From positions 77,031,983-77,095,982 of the forward strand of contig OX457071.1 in the NCBI GenBank assembly GCA_949752795.1: a stretch of 64,000 nucleotides of DNA. Reading direction: 5' to 3'. Below, piece after piece: positions 24,428 to 35,755 of this stretch (positions are counted from its first letter, which is position 1; each line of letters starts with the position of its first letter). Source of the DNA: Hyperoodon ampullatus (lineage: Eukaryota > Chordata > Mammalia > Artiodactyla > Ziphiidae). Both the position numbers and the translations under genes were made by a program. Below the pieces are notes generated by a model, which saw nothing but the letters and a program-made list of their open reading frames with translations, had not been told where the DNA came from and made no database searches.

Positions 24428-24454
24428 TTACACTTTCTGGAAATGGAGAAAACG
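24428..24454 (+). CDS. ZDHHC20: ZDHHC20 exon 2 (27-nt microexon)
   Basis: After a pyrimidine tract and TTTTAG acceptor, TT plus eight codons read T-L-S-G-N-G-E-N, then a G is left to complete a glycine with exon 3; the donor is GTAAGG. This is the short lumenal/extracellular loop after transmembrane segment 1 (human equivalent T-I-F-G-N-E-E-N, so the loop is the least conserved part seen here). The length is a multiple of three with matching phases, so skipping would keep the frame. Exon 1 must supply the first base of the split codon and lies before the window. Confidence 0.85.
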
Positions 24455-25135
24455 GTAAGGCACTTTTAACTTTCACTCTCAAGTTAAGTAGACTACTTAT
24501 GGTATCTTAATTACAACCCATATACTTGTTATTTAGTGATGACTGTGTGTGTTTTGGTTTCCAGAAAGAAGATATATATTCTTAAAGCTTAAGTGATTAA
24601 AAGGAGATGCGTTATTAGATTTATTTTTATACATTCAGTATATTCTCATTTGTGTTACTTATGTAAATTGAAGTTGCTGTTATTTTGTAAGGCATCTAGT
24701 ACCCAAACTTCTTTGATGTATTTATATACATATTTTTGCCTTGCATATTCTTTAGAACTCTTTATAGTAGTGGTTCAAAGATTTTTAATATCAGTTCTAG
24801 CTAAGTTTGAGGAGGAGGTGTTTCATGATGTCTGAATTTTATTGGTGGTTCTCTTGTTTATGCATTTGTTTAAAATAGTACTTTACTACTCATAGTCATT
24901 TAATTAAGTAACCAGACTCTGAATTTGTAAATTATATTACTAGTTCATTTTGAAATGGAATTAAAGTTTTAATGACTAGTCAAAGAGACAGTGCCTGGAG
25001 AGAAAAATCATTACTCAAAACTTTATTGAGATAAAAGAAAATTTTAAGTCCTTTGAGATCAAATTTCAAAAATAAAATTTGATTTGAGATATGAAAATCC
25101 AGAGGATTTCTAAAACAGTTGAATAGTTAGAAACT
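24455..25135. other. Intron 2 sequence without a recognised feature
   Basis: AT-rich sequence after exon 2. Frames here run on from intron and show no family. Confidence 0.5.
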
Positions 25136-25269
25136 TTTTTTGTGGTGGTGGTTGTTTTTTTGGCCGAGCTGCATAGTTTGCAGGATCTTAGTTCCCGGAC
25201 CAGAGATTGAACCCGTGCCCCCTGCAGAGGAAGCGCTGAGTCCTATCCACTGGACCGCAAGGGAAGTCC
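25136..25269 (-). mobile_element. Short tRNA-Glu-type SINE
   Basis: Poly-T/GGCC left end, CTGGACCGCAAGGGAAGTCCC head at right. TAGAAACT / TAGAAATT flank. Confidence 0.88.
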
Positions 25270-25612
25270 CTAGAAATTATTAATAAATATTCTTATTGTT
25301 GAAAATAGAAGGCGTTAAGCATGTAAATCTCAAGTTGACTTTGGATCTAATTTCTCAGTAACAGAACAAATATAGACTCAATCTTGGTAGGCTTGTTTTT
25401 CTTGCTTAAAATCAAAACTGTTTCCTGTGTGTTGAAAGCACAGATATAGAAAGCAGAGAATTTCTGAAGTTGTTATAAAAGAACTTTTAACTTGGATCAT
25501 TATTTCTTGGGACTATTTTCCCCATGTCTTTCAGAGAGTCTTTCAGTAAAGTTTTTTGTTTGCTTATTTGTTTGTTTCTTAATTCAGTTACAGGTGATTT
25601 TTGAGTCAGACT

Positions 25613-25832
25613 TTTTTTTTCTTTTTTTTTTTTTTCTCCTTGCGGCACACGGGCCCCTCACCACTGCGGCCCCTCCTGTCGCGGAGCACAGGCTCCGGAC
25701 ACGCAGGCCCAACAGCCACGGCCCACGGGCCCAGCCGCTCCACGGCACGCGGGATCCCCCGGACCGGGGCACGAACCCACGCCCCCCACACCGGCAGGCG
25801 GACTCCCAACCACTGCACCACCAGGGAAGCCC
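25613..25832 (-). mobile_element. CHR SINE, young-form length, heavily transition-mutated
   Basis: Direct repeat GAGTCAGACTTTTT at 25603 and 25833 is intact. Compared by eye with neighbouring young copies (59659, 55341, 44488), about 18 T-to-C and roughly ten G-to-A changes are seen on the + strand, against none or one in the reverse directions. This equals A-to-G and C-to-T on the SINE's own strand. Confidence 0.93.
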
Positions 25833-25849
25833 GAGTCAGACTTTTTGAT

Positions 25850-26699
25850 TTATAGGTTCAGGTTTTCTTTGAACTTTGATTTAATTTGATGAGTTAAGCT
25901 TTTACTTTAAGTATTACTTCTAACCAATAGTTTATAGCATATATATGGGATTATTAGTAATCACACTAATTTGAACTTATTTAAAAACAATATTTCCTGT
26001 TATTATTTATATTATAATTTGATAACTAACGTCTATTAAGTGCTTACTATATTCCAGGCAATATACTAAGAGATTTATTTTATCTTTTCTTTCTTTAACT
26101 GAAGGTTAAGATTTTTTTAAGGCAAAAACCATGTGCTTTTGTTCTTATGGAGAGCAAAAATATTCTAAAAAAATATTAAATGTTTAAAAAATGTTACAGT
26201 ATATTGTTCTATATTCTAGCCTTAGTTGTAAGTAACTCAATGATTAAGAAGTTTAAAGTTAAAGTAACCAAGTTATGCAATAATACGTAGATGAGGATTG
26301 ACAAACTTGATTGAATACGGGGGCAAAAGACGATAATATAAACAAGTGAAATGAGCTAGGTGAAGGTAAAATTGCAGACTTGATAAATGGCTTCAGTGCT
26401 GGTGTAACAGGAGACTGAGCTCCAGCCTGTTTTTCCAAAGGAGAAACAAATGAAGGGACGCTGTTGAATCCATTGGTTAGACCATGGGGTTTAGCCTAGA
26501 GGGAGCTGGAATGATAGAGAATGCAGATTTTGCGAAACCACAATTTTCAATGAGGATGACAATCAGTTTTTGTGAAAGTGAAAAGAAAGCATATTTGAGA
26601 ATAGAAGGAAGTTGTGGTTAGGGCTTCATCTTACCACCAGATATTATCTCTGAAGTAGGATGTGACCACTAGATAATAATTTAAAAAGTGGAGGAAAAT
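25850..26699. other. Intron 2 sequence with a small MIR-like piece
   Basis: Around 26010-26090, TAAGTGCTTACTATATTCCAGG is an antisense MIR-like word. The rest is unassigned. Confidence 0.45.
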
Positions 26700-26960
26700 T
26701 AGTTTAGATATGACACAGTGAGTAAGACCTTGGGTGTTTATCAAGCATATATGGGTTTGAATTCTGGCTTTATCATTTAGTAAGTAAGTAACACTGGGGA
26801 AAATATTAAATTCTCTGAGCCTTCGATTTCACATTTGTAAACTGAAAGAATACCCACGAGACCATTGTGAGGGCTAGAAATAAGGTAACGTTATATGTCT
26901 TCTAGTAGACTTGCAGTAGGTGGAAGGGCTGACTTGAGTAGCTATAGTTAAAATAAATAT
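26700..26960 (+). repeat. MIR
   Basis: TGGGTTTGAATTCTGGCTTTATC, AAATTCTCTGAGCCTTCGATTTC and a GTGAGGGCTAGAAATAAGG end are in MIR order. Confidence 0.75.
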
Positions 26961-27639
26961 GGTTACTAGGAAGTTCCAGAGTTTTAGAGAATGCATTCAT
27001 TTGTCATGTAGATGGAGCTATTTCCCAGGAATTTCATAGTCAACGGGGATAAGAAACGGTGAGCCACATATTTTACGCTGGCCACTGAGATGGATTGGAA
27101 GCAAGAGACTGGAAGGCAAGGGCGCCCATTGGCTTGTGCAGTGACCCAAATGAGATGAGCAACAATGTAAGAACTATTGCACTAGCGGTGAAAAGAATGA
27201 GAAGTCTACTTTGAAAGAGATTTTAGGAGCTAGAAGTTGAAGTACGTGCTCCGTGCTGATTAGCCAGCCGTGCGTTGTGAGGGTCATCGAGCCCTGGCTT
27301 CCTGCATCAGTCATCTGTGTGTCTCAGGGTTCTGTTCTGTTAGACCAGGCATGGACCAGTATAATTGCAGAAGAAAATGCCAGGGTCCAGCAAGTTGTCA
27401 ATTTTGTATCATTATTTTTATGTGAAAACATAAGGAAAAGTAACCTCAGACCAAAGGAAGGACAGTACTTCGAACTGAATACATGTTAGCTTTCTAAAAA
27501 CGTCACTCCATTGTTCTTAACGTTTCTCATTTAACTGCAGACCAGTGAAAACTTTTATCAGTCTATATACTTGGGTAACACTGAAATAGGGAATGCACAA
27601 AAAGAACCAGTCTTTGAGAAGAAGGAACTGCTATACTTG
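26961..27639. other. Intron 2 sequence without a recognised feature
   Basis: Nothing recognised. The 78-codon frame at 27253-27489 lacks family resemblance. Confidence 0.45.
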
Positions 27640-27740
27640 GACAGCAATGATAATAGTAGCCAATATTTATTGAGGATTTATTATGTGTCAGACACTGTTG
27701 TAAGTGTTTTGCATTTATTAACTTATCAATATTAAGCAGC
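27640..27740 (-). repeat. MIR fragment, antisense
   Basis: AATATTTATTGAGGATTTATTATGTG and CACTGTTGTAAGTGTTTTGC are antisense MIR. Confidence 0.65.
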
Positions 27741-28257
27741 TAACTTAAAGGAAACACATTAAGTGCTTTAATTGAAGTCTGAGTAAATTATTTGGGGAGA
27801 ATAGTATGAAGGGATAATAAATTCTGAAAGTAATGGAGGAGGCTTTTGGAAAAAGTAATATTTGATCCAAACTTTACAAATGAGTAGAATCTCAAACTTT
27901 TATGCTCATCTGTGCTTTGTTTTCTTCAGTGAGTTTGTGGTGCTGCATTCCAAACTGAAAAAGACTTTAATCACTTGGTAAATAATTCTGGCTTCTTAAT
28001 GGAAACCAGTCCCACTTCTTACAGATAGAAAAACCACAGAACACAACAAAAAGTTTTTAGTTATATCAGTGAGTTAATATTTGGAGATAAAGATGTTGGA
28101 ATGTTACACTAATCCACTTAGGAAACAGTTACGGCAGAAATTCAGAGTGGCTAAAATTTTTTCATTACTCAGTGTTGAAAACGACAGTGGAATTTAGGAT
28201 ACCTTTCCTGACAGTCCAGGAATTGAATTGTTTATTTTCAGTATATAGTTCCTTGGA

Positions 28258-28315
28258 TTTAATGTTCATAGTGAACATTAAATATTAAATAATAATGTTC
28301 ATAGTGAACATTAAA
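28258..28315. repeat. Tandem pair of short palindromes
   Basis: TTTAATGTTCA / TAG / TGAACATTAAA at 28258-28282, repeated 33 bp downstream (arms 9 bp, 28293-28313) with the same TAG spacer. It lies about 360 bp before exon 3. Confidence 0.9.
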
Positions 28316-28673
28316 TAATAATTTTTAAGTCATTTAAAATCTAGCTTTTAGGAAGTGCTTTTGAAGGAGGTGCTCATAAGATTTCAGCTTAAATCTTCAG
28401 CAACTTAATGAAATCAAATCTCATCTCAGAATACAGTCTTTACTTATAAACCAGGCCAATAATCCTTAGATGCAGGAATAGAATGTTTTTTCATATCTGT
28501 AGTGTTAACGTCATGCAGAAAAAGGAGTGTATATATTTGATGTTTTTAGTACATTTTAATTAAATTTTTTATTGGATCGAGCCTCCTGACCCTAAATATT
28601 GTGTTTTAATGTATAATGCTTTTTCCTGTTTTCACCTGGATTCAATGAAATGTTATTTGTTTTTATTTACCAG

Positions 28674-28777
28674 GAAAGGCCGTTGTTTACCTTGTGGCTT
28701 TCCATCTGTTCATTGTTATGTTTGTATGGTCCTATTGGATGACAATTTTCACATCTCCCGCTTCCCCCTCCAAAGAG
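28674..28777 (+). CDS. ZDHHC20: ZDHHC20 exon 3 (transmembrane segment 2)
   Basis: Acceptor TTTACCAG, donor GAG/GTAAAT. The exon completes glycine 49 and encodes residues 50-83, beginning G-K-A-V-V-Y-L-V-A-F-H and ending S-P-A-S-P-S-K-E. A hydrophobic stretch of about 22 residues containing the pair W-S-Y-W-M is transmembrane segment 2. The S-P-A-S-P-S tail enters the cytosol. The human protein has F-F where this copy has F-I. Confidence 0.96.
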
Positions 28778-29379
28778 GTAAATTTAATGTTGGTAAATTA
28801 CCAAATGCTTTCACTAATTATGGGATTATTTTCCCTGTGTTACCTTTGTTAAAACTTTATTACATAATGCATTTGTTCTGTTTTCATTCATAAATTGCTT
28901 GGTAACTCTGCATTGTGAGTGTGAGTCATCAGCGTATCCCTCAGATCCAGCCCACTGACGCAGCGTCGTAAAAGATGGATAATGGCGCTAAGCTTTAGCT
29001 GTGCTAATATTCTGCTGCCATGCTATGTTTTCTTAAATTAAAGATGTACTTTATGTCACTGGAGTGAATAATGTTAAGGGACAGAATTGAGTTAGGAAAG
29101 TAGAGTTTATTTTTAGAAACTCTCAACATTTATTTTTTCTCAGGCCTGAACAAATAAGCTGCAACTAAATAAAGTGTTTTGATTGTGGGAAACAAATTGT
29201 CTATGCCGTGGCTTGTTACACCTAGCGTGGCTAGTGTTTCTTCTACTTGCAGGTTCCACTTGGAAATAATACGAGTACACATTTATGTGGAGTAAAGCTG
29301 AAGACCACTATGTCTATTCTGCCTTGATATGGCTGACTGAATTCTCTTCACCTTAAGTTTAGAATAGCTGGATAGATAA
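28778..29379. other. Intron 3 start without a recognised feature
   Basis: Unique-looking sequence after exon 3; nothing recognised. Confidence 0.5.
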
Positions 29380-29600
29380 GAATATATCCTCTAGAGTTAG
29401 GACTGCCTGAGTTTGATTTTCTGCTCCAACACATTATTTAATGAGTCCAAGGCTTAGTTTTCTCTTTGGAAAGTGGAGCTAACAGTCATGCCCGTCTCTG
29501 TAGGATGTTTGTGAGGATTAGGTGAGATTCATTCATGTAAAGCTTTTAACATAGGACCTGCCATAAGGTTAGCACTCAAATATTAGATGATGGTAATAAT
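29380..29600 (+). repeat. MIR
   Basis: TTAGGACTGCCTGAGTTTGA, CAAGGCTTAGTTTTCTC and TGTGAGGATTAGGTGAG in MIR order. Confidence 0.75.
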
Positions 29601-29689
29601 GTAATTGTTTCCCTTTGTATTAAATTCATCAAAATCCATTAAAAATTATAGACGTATGTTTAAAGATACCAACTTCCATTTAACTTTTT

Positions 29690-30260
29690 ATAGAACATAC
29701 ATGCCGAAAACTATACATGCCATAAATGTACACTTGACGAATTTTCACGAACTGGACACGTGAGTAACCAGCACCCAGTTCCAGAAGCAGAACGTGACTG
29801 GTTTCCCGTGAGCCCCTCACACTCCCTGCAGCCACTGCTCACGAGACACCACTGACCTGCTCCCACGACCCCTACCCACCCAGTAGCATCAACTGGCTTT
29901 GCCTGGTCTGCACTTCACGTGGATGGAGTCATACAGGACGTGTGCTTGCGTAGACGTCTGGCTTCTTTCATTAACGTTCTCTTCATGTGCGATTCATGCA
30001 TGTTGTTGTGTACAGTTGTGGCTCCCTCCTCTGCTGTGTTATAAAACACAGTTTACTTATCTGGTCTACTGTTGATGGGCGTGGCCCATTGTGCAACTTG
30101 CAGTCTCGGGCTGCTACACATAGGACTGCCATCGACATTCTAGCACGTGTACGTACATACACAGTTCTTAGGGGCAGATGCCCAGGAGGGGAATTGCTGG
30201 GTGCTGCACGTACAGTCAGCAGTAGTGGGGAACGCCAGACTCTCACTGCCCATTGTTTCT
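29690..30260 (-). mobile_element. L1M 3' UTR relic, antisense
   Basis: ATGTACACTTGACGAATTTTC, GGATGGAGTCATACAGGACG, CTACTGTTGATGGGC and GGGGAATTGCTGGG appear in the order of antisense old L1 3' ends. The overlapping frames on both strands are not genes. Confidence 0.75.
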
Positions 30261-30539
30261 ACTGGGGGCTTTTCTTTTAAGGGATAATGTAAACCACTCA
30301 TCAAGCTTACTGTTTCTTCAAATATATTCTTCAAACATTTGCTAATAATTAGTCAGCCCTTAAAGTTATATTACAAATTGCCATCCATATCTTAATCTCT
30401 TAAGTTGAAAAGGACCTAATTTTATCTAATCAATTACTAGTAGTGATGGCTGTTGGAAACATAGCATGTGTGAAAGTAAATAGTTTTTATTACAGGAAAT
30501 AAAAAATATAATAAGAAAAACAATTGGTAATACTTTTGA

Positions 30540-30830
30540 GAAACAGGATAGTACAGAGGTTCAGAGCTCAGCCCCCAGCTTCAGACCCCCTCGTCTGCCT
30601 CATCCCTCTGCGTTTCTAGCCGCGCAACGTTGGACACACTCCTTAGCTGTCTCTACCTCGGGAACGTCCTCTGTAAAGTGAGGATGGTAGTCGTACGCAC
30701 CTTGTTGGATTGTTGTATGGGTTAAATAAATTAATCATACGTACATGTGATGGATGGTATTTATAATAATATGTAATTAATGCTATAGGGAAAATGCTTA
30801 AAAGAATGCCTAGCACATTAGTGCCATCTA
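30540..30830 (+). repeat. MIR
   Basis: AGTACAGAGGTTCAGAGCTC, GTCTCTACCTCGGGAACG, TTGTTGTATGGGTTAAATAAA and GAATGCCTAGCACA follow MIR order. A few inserted bases extend it. Confidence 0.75.
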
Positions 30831-31019
30831 ACTTATATTTTTCTTTTTTGTTTGTTGTATTTGCAATGTTGCACCCATTTAGCATTTAGCCCAGTGCTTA
30901 ATTAAGCCTTTACGTCCACTCCATCCTTCATGCTCCCCTATTCCTGTAAGTGTAATTGTAAGTGTAACTGACAGCCTGTGTCCAGTGGCCCTTCTGTGGC
31001 ACGATCCACCTTCCCTGTC

Positions 31020-31190
31020 AGGACCTTGTCATCTAGTACTGTAATTGCCTGCTTACCTGTATGTATCACCTTATTAAATTGTCGGTTGTTTAAGGGCAGG
31101 GATCATTTCTGTCATGTTCTCCACTATATCCCTCTCCCACTATCTGGCACATAGTGGGCATCAGTAAGTATTGAATGGATTGATTATTCA
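31020..31190 (+). mobile_element. L2 LINE 3' end
   Basis: TTTAAGGGCAGGGATCATTT through CTGGCACATAGTGGGCATCA to a TGAATGGATTGAT terminus. Confidence 0.75.
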
Positions 31191-31454
31191 ATCATGGAGG
31201 GCCAGCTAAGCTAGGCCGCAGTGACAGCCAGGAACAGGAATGTAAGATTATCTTTCTGAATAAGCTTACTCTGGGCTGCCTGAGTAGCTCTTGATAAGAA
31301 ATTGCATAGTTGTGAGATAGGTGTTAATGGCCGCATTAAAAGGACTCTAAAAATGTAGAGGCTTGAGCAACACCTCGGGCTTGGATCTAGGGGGATTGGT
31401 TGGGTCTAAAAAGCAAAAACTATGCATTTTTAGGGAAGTTAAGTTATAAAGGTA

Positions 31455-31830
31455 GGCATTCTTTTTTCATTCTTTCAGGCAGCGAGTATTTACTGAGCAT
31501 CTGCTCTTTGTCAGACTGTGGTGGACTCTGGGAATAAAAAGAACAAGACAAACATAAAATGTTATAAATCATGGTACATTTAGAAAAAGAACGCGATGAT
31601 GTGGCAGAGCATAACGGTAAAAGCTATTAGGAAAAAAGCTGTTTTAGATAGTGTGATCAGAGAAATCTCTGGAGAAGTGGTGTTGAAGCTGAGACCTTCA
31701 TAAGCTGTCTCTTCCACTAAAGGATAAGCTTTTTGAAGGAAGACTCTTTGTTATTTACGGCTGTGTCTTCATTGCCTAGAATCAGACCTAGTATATAATA
31801 GATTGCTAAATACTTGAATGAATGAATGGT
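31455..31830. repeat. Ancient unnamed repeat followed by an L2 3' end
   Basis: 31455-31700 has the TATTTACTGAGCATCTGC...GTGATCAGAGAAATCTCTGG pattern of the repeat seen at 47540. 31700-31830 (GTGTCTTCATTGCCTAGAATC, GAATGAATGAATGG) is an L2 sense 3' end. Confidence 0.5.
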
Positions 31831-31959
31831 AAGGAGGAAGCAGCATAAGAAAAGCTGGTAGGCATCTTCCATCACTAAGTGTCATCTTCCTAAAAAGAAA
31901 ATATGGTTCCGTCGCTTCTCTGGCATTCCTGCAGAGGTTGCCAGTGGGCTGGTCATTTG

Positions 31960-32400
31960 CCTGGAACATAGACCCTTCATGAGCTGAGGTCTTACTTCAT
32001 GTCCATTGCTTCTTCCTGGAACTCTGTTTTCAAGTAGTGTGTTGCCCTGAATATAGTATTCTCACCTCTTTGTGTTTTCCATATGCCGCTTCTTTCGCCA
32101 ACATTTTCTTTCCTGCTTCGTCTTCCTGGATGATTCCTGTTTCTCTTTCTAAACCCCGTTTAGGTACCTCCTCTTCCAAGAAACTTTCATTGACAGCCCT
32201 CACCCCTCCTGAGGGAGCTTTGGTCACACCTTGCAAAGAATTGCTGATTTGTAATTCTGTGTTTACATGGTTAACATTCGTACTGAACTATAGGAATGTG
32301 TGTTCTTGAGGCAAAGGCTGTATTTTTATTCATCTTTGGGTCCCTGGTACCTGGGACAGTGCCAAGCTCTTAATTGGTGTGTAACAGATACTTAAATTGA
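31960..32400 (+). mobile_element. L2 LINE fragment
   Basis: CTTCTTCCTGGAACTCTG through ATTTTTATTCATCTTTGGGTCC, the L2 sense 3' half. Confidence 0.65.
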
Positions 32401-33199
32401 ACCATTTGAACACTAAATTTAAGATAATGGCATTTCATGGTTTGAATTCTGTTCAGTAGTATTTAATGAAAAATAGACAGGAATAATTTCAAAAATCTAG
32501 TTCATTTTAAGTTTTGTTCCATTCCTCATCTAAAATCCTGGTGTCTCTTGAGATTTTCATTTGGTTTAAGCTTTTCGTAATTTATAACCATAGTTCTTAT
32601 GGAAAAGTAATGATTTTGAGGCCTGGCTAGAAACAGTTCAGCCCAGGAAAATTCTGTTCAGATTTGACAAGGAAACTGTAAAATTTGATTAGAGCATCTT
32701 TTTTCCAAATATATATTTAACGTTATACCATATGATTTTTATTCTCTGTTTTGAATGTTTCAGAGATGCATCATGTCAGGGAAGAACTTTCTAGCAAGTT
32801 ACAGGTCTCTTAAAAGAGAATGGGCCGTCTTACAAAGTAGGAAAGTATTTTTGTACCTGACAGTATTCGAGGGGGTGGATCTCAGAAATGTCTGAAGATT
32901 CCAGCCTGCCTGGGAGTTTAGATAAGTGACCTCCAGAGTCTCAACTTCAAGCTTGTGTGTAATTTTTTCTGATTTTTTTCTGTCCTGTTCATATGTCCAT
33001 GTTACTTCTTGTCCTTTGTAAGTAAATTGGGGATTTCTTGTGTGCCATCAAGATTTAGTTGTGGGAGCTAGGCTAGGTCATCTGAACGGACTCTTCCTGC
33101 TTCTTAAGCCATCGTGTTTGGGTCAGGTTAGAGTAACAAGTCTGTAAAAAGAAAGAACACGTATTTCACATGAGCAACACAGAGGGAAACATACTAGCG
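32401..33199. other. Intron 3 sequence without a recognised feature
   Basis: No repeat or exon recognised. Confidence 0.5.
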
Positions 33200-33300
33200 T
33201 AGAACTCAAGAGACTTGTGTTTTTATATCAGCTCTGCCAATAATTCTGCAGCCTTAGAAAATTCCCTGAGCTGCTTGGGATCACAGTTTCCTCACCCCAG
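33200..33300 (+). repeat. MIR fragment
   Basis: TATCAGCTCTGCCAATAATTCTG followed by GGATCACAGTTTCCTCACC. Confidence 0.6.
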
Positions 33301-34379
33301 AGCTCTTAATCCTGCCTGTGCCGCACTATCGCCCCGTTTGTAACAGAAGAGGCTGCATCAAGAAGGCAGTGCCGTTATTGACGAGGCATTGAGAGTGTGG
33401 AAGGCTTGGTACTTGAGTTTGCAGGTAGACCAAAATACTCAAATTTTAAAAGATAAAGTTTTAGTCATGACTCCTTAGACCTTTTCAAGCAAAACCCTGT
33501 AAGTAAATAAAAATTGAGGAACAGTATTATTAAAGTATGAACTATGATCAAGAGCATGTCTAGGCCATTTTTTTATTTTTAAAAACAATCTGTGAAATAA
33601 AGACCAATAGAAACTGAAAAAAAAACTCCTGGTTACGTAAAATAGAGGCATAAAACTGAGGTCCTTGAGATGCTGGGATGACATGAAAAGAAGAGCAACT
33701 GAACAAGTCCTTTGTAGGAAAATACTATTTAAAGAAATAGGCTGGAGGCTGCCCACACACGGGAATTAAAACTTCAGAAGTGGAAACTGGAAACAACTCT
33801 ATAAAGGAATCTCTCCTTGAGACAAGTAGATTGTGCTTACCTTGGCAATCCTTAATACTTCTGGAGAAAGCACCCTGATTGATTAGCTTTTTAAAAGCAA
33901 AAGCAAAGTAGTAAAAGGAGGACTTGTTGTCCTCATTGAGAAATTTGGCCAGAAAATAGTAGGGCCCCATGCCTGTGATTTAGCCTGTTACGCAAAGCAA
34001 GTGACTCTTTGGACATCCTTCCAAATCTCTTGACCCTAACTTTCAAACACCAGAATTTTTACTAACAAAATATATATTAAGCCCTTTTTGATGGGCAAAG
34101 TTAATCTTCTCTGTAAAAAACAAAAATGCAAAAAATATTTAGTTCACGTTCTTTGCCATCATTAGTATGGAGGGCAGATATTTCTCAGTCTGTCAAAGAT
34201 ATGTGGTTTTGTTAAAATGTGCTTGATTTAGCTTCCTAAACAAATTCGAAGACAAGTTTTGCCTTTATAGAAGGAAATATTTTTGTTTTTTCTGTTCTGG
34301 ATAAAACTTTGTTTTTCTGAGCCTGATAGTTAATAATCATGGGATTAAAAAGAATTAATAGTTATTTCTCCTTTTATAG
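33301..34379. other. End of intron 3 without a recognised feature
   Basis: Antisense frames at 33475-33970 show no family and no splice context. Confidence 0.5.
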
Positions 34380-34500
34380 TTCTGCTTGTCCAATTCTGAA
34401 AAGGAACGTTATGAAAAGGAATTCAGCCAAGAAAGACAGCAAGAAATTTTGAGAAGAGCAGCAAGGGACTTACCTATCTATACCACATCAGCTTCAAAGA
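34380..34500 (+). CDS. ZDHHC20: ZDHHC20 exon 4 (cytosolic linker before the DHHC domain)
   Basis: Acceptor TTTTATAG, donor AAAGA/GTAAGA. Forty full codons (residues 84-123) run from F-C-L-S-N-S-E-K-E-R to L-P-I-Y-T-T-S-A-S-K, and the final A starts the split threonine 124. The charged, probably helical stretch E-K-E-R-Y-E-K-E-F-S-Q-E-R-Q-Q-E leads into the cysteine-rich domain. It is nearly identical to human; visible differences are F-C for F-Y and A-R-D for A-R-A. Confidence 0.96.
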
Positions 34501-34709
34501 GTAAGAAAAACAAATCTTAAGCTTTTCTTCTCAAAGAATTTTTAAGATATGGTAATTTTTGCCAAGATATATTTGCATGATTTGACTATTAAGTGGGTAT
34601 TGTGGTTGCCACAAATAACATCTGTGGGAACAGGATTTTCATGTGTTGTGTACCTTACATGGTATTTCAGATAATAGTTATGTACATATGTTGATATAGA
34701 TTTTTAAAA

Positions 34710-34992
34710 TGAATTTATTTATTTATGGCTGCGTTAGGTCTTCGTTGCTGCACGTGGGCTTTCTCTAGTTGCAACGAGCAGGGGCTATTCTTCATTGCGG
34801 TGCACAGGCTTCTCATTGCGGTGGCTTCTCTTGTTGTTGAGCATGGGCTCTAGGCACATGGGCTCAGTAGTTGTGGCACGTGGGCTCGTAGCTGTGGCTC
34901 ACGGGCTTAGCTGCTCCATGGCATGTGGGATCTTCCCGGACCAGGGCTTGAAGCCATGTCCCCTGCATTGGCAGGTGGATTCTTAACCACTT
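34710..34992 (-). mobile_element. CHR SINE, long form, head truncated
   Basis: TTTATTTATGGCTGCG left end. The copy stops after TTCTTAACCACT, lacking the last 20-odd bases (GCGCCACCAGGGAAGTCC) that form the tRNA-like 5' end. Confidence 0.9.
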
Positions 34993-35179
34993 CTGCATTT
35001 CTTTTTTTTTCCCAACTCAATCTTCATGGCTAAAAATTTCATTTATAATTTTTAGTAAACCATCATTTGGAAATCCTGGTTTGAATTTGAACATTTTGTG
35101 TCATCACTGAGTAACTTTTTTAAAAATCAAGACTGTGCTAACTTAGAATGGGGAGAAATAGAAGACATCAAGGGGAAGA

Positions 35180-35590
35180 AGCTTGTTCAAGGTTATAAAG
35201 CTAGTATTCAGAGAGCCAGAATTTGAAGTCAGGTTTGTCTGGTTCCAAAGCTGTGTCTGTTCCACTGGCCCCCTTGACGTTTGTGCAGCAGCTTCCTTTT
35301 CTCAGGGGCAGAGCCTTACTGATAGGGATGGACCTGTGAGCGGCCAGACTGGTCATTTAAGTACAGGAAATTGTTTTAAATTATGTATTATACACCTCAC
35401 TAATTCATGCAAATACCAGATAATGGTGATAGCTAACAGTTACTCTGACCTAAATTCTTTACACATACAGGCTCATTTAAACTTCACACCAGCCTGTGAG
35501 GGAGACACTGCTCTCTCCATTTTACAGACGAGGGAACGGAGACAGGTTAAGTAACTTGTTGAAGGTCATACAGGTAGTATGTGAAAAGGT
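35180..35590 (-). repeat. Two MIR pieces, antisense
   Basis: 35180-35250 (GGTTATAAAGCTAGTATTC) and 35420-35590 (GATAGCTAACAGTTACTC; TTTTACAGACGAGGGAACG; AAGGTCATACAGGTAG) read as antisense MIR. Confidence 0.7.
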
Positions 35591-35755
35591 GCTCTGCCTA
35601 TAGAACCCCTATGCTTCTCAACTCTGAGGGGAAATAAAAGGAGCTTTACCTTTGTATAATTATGTACACATTCTGACTTAAGAAGATTTTAAATTTGTGC
35701 AAAATTTTAGGAGGGGATATTTGACCGACATTTAAATTTTTTCATGCATTTCATA

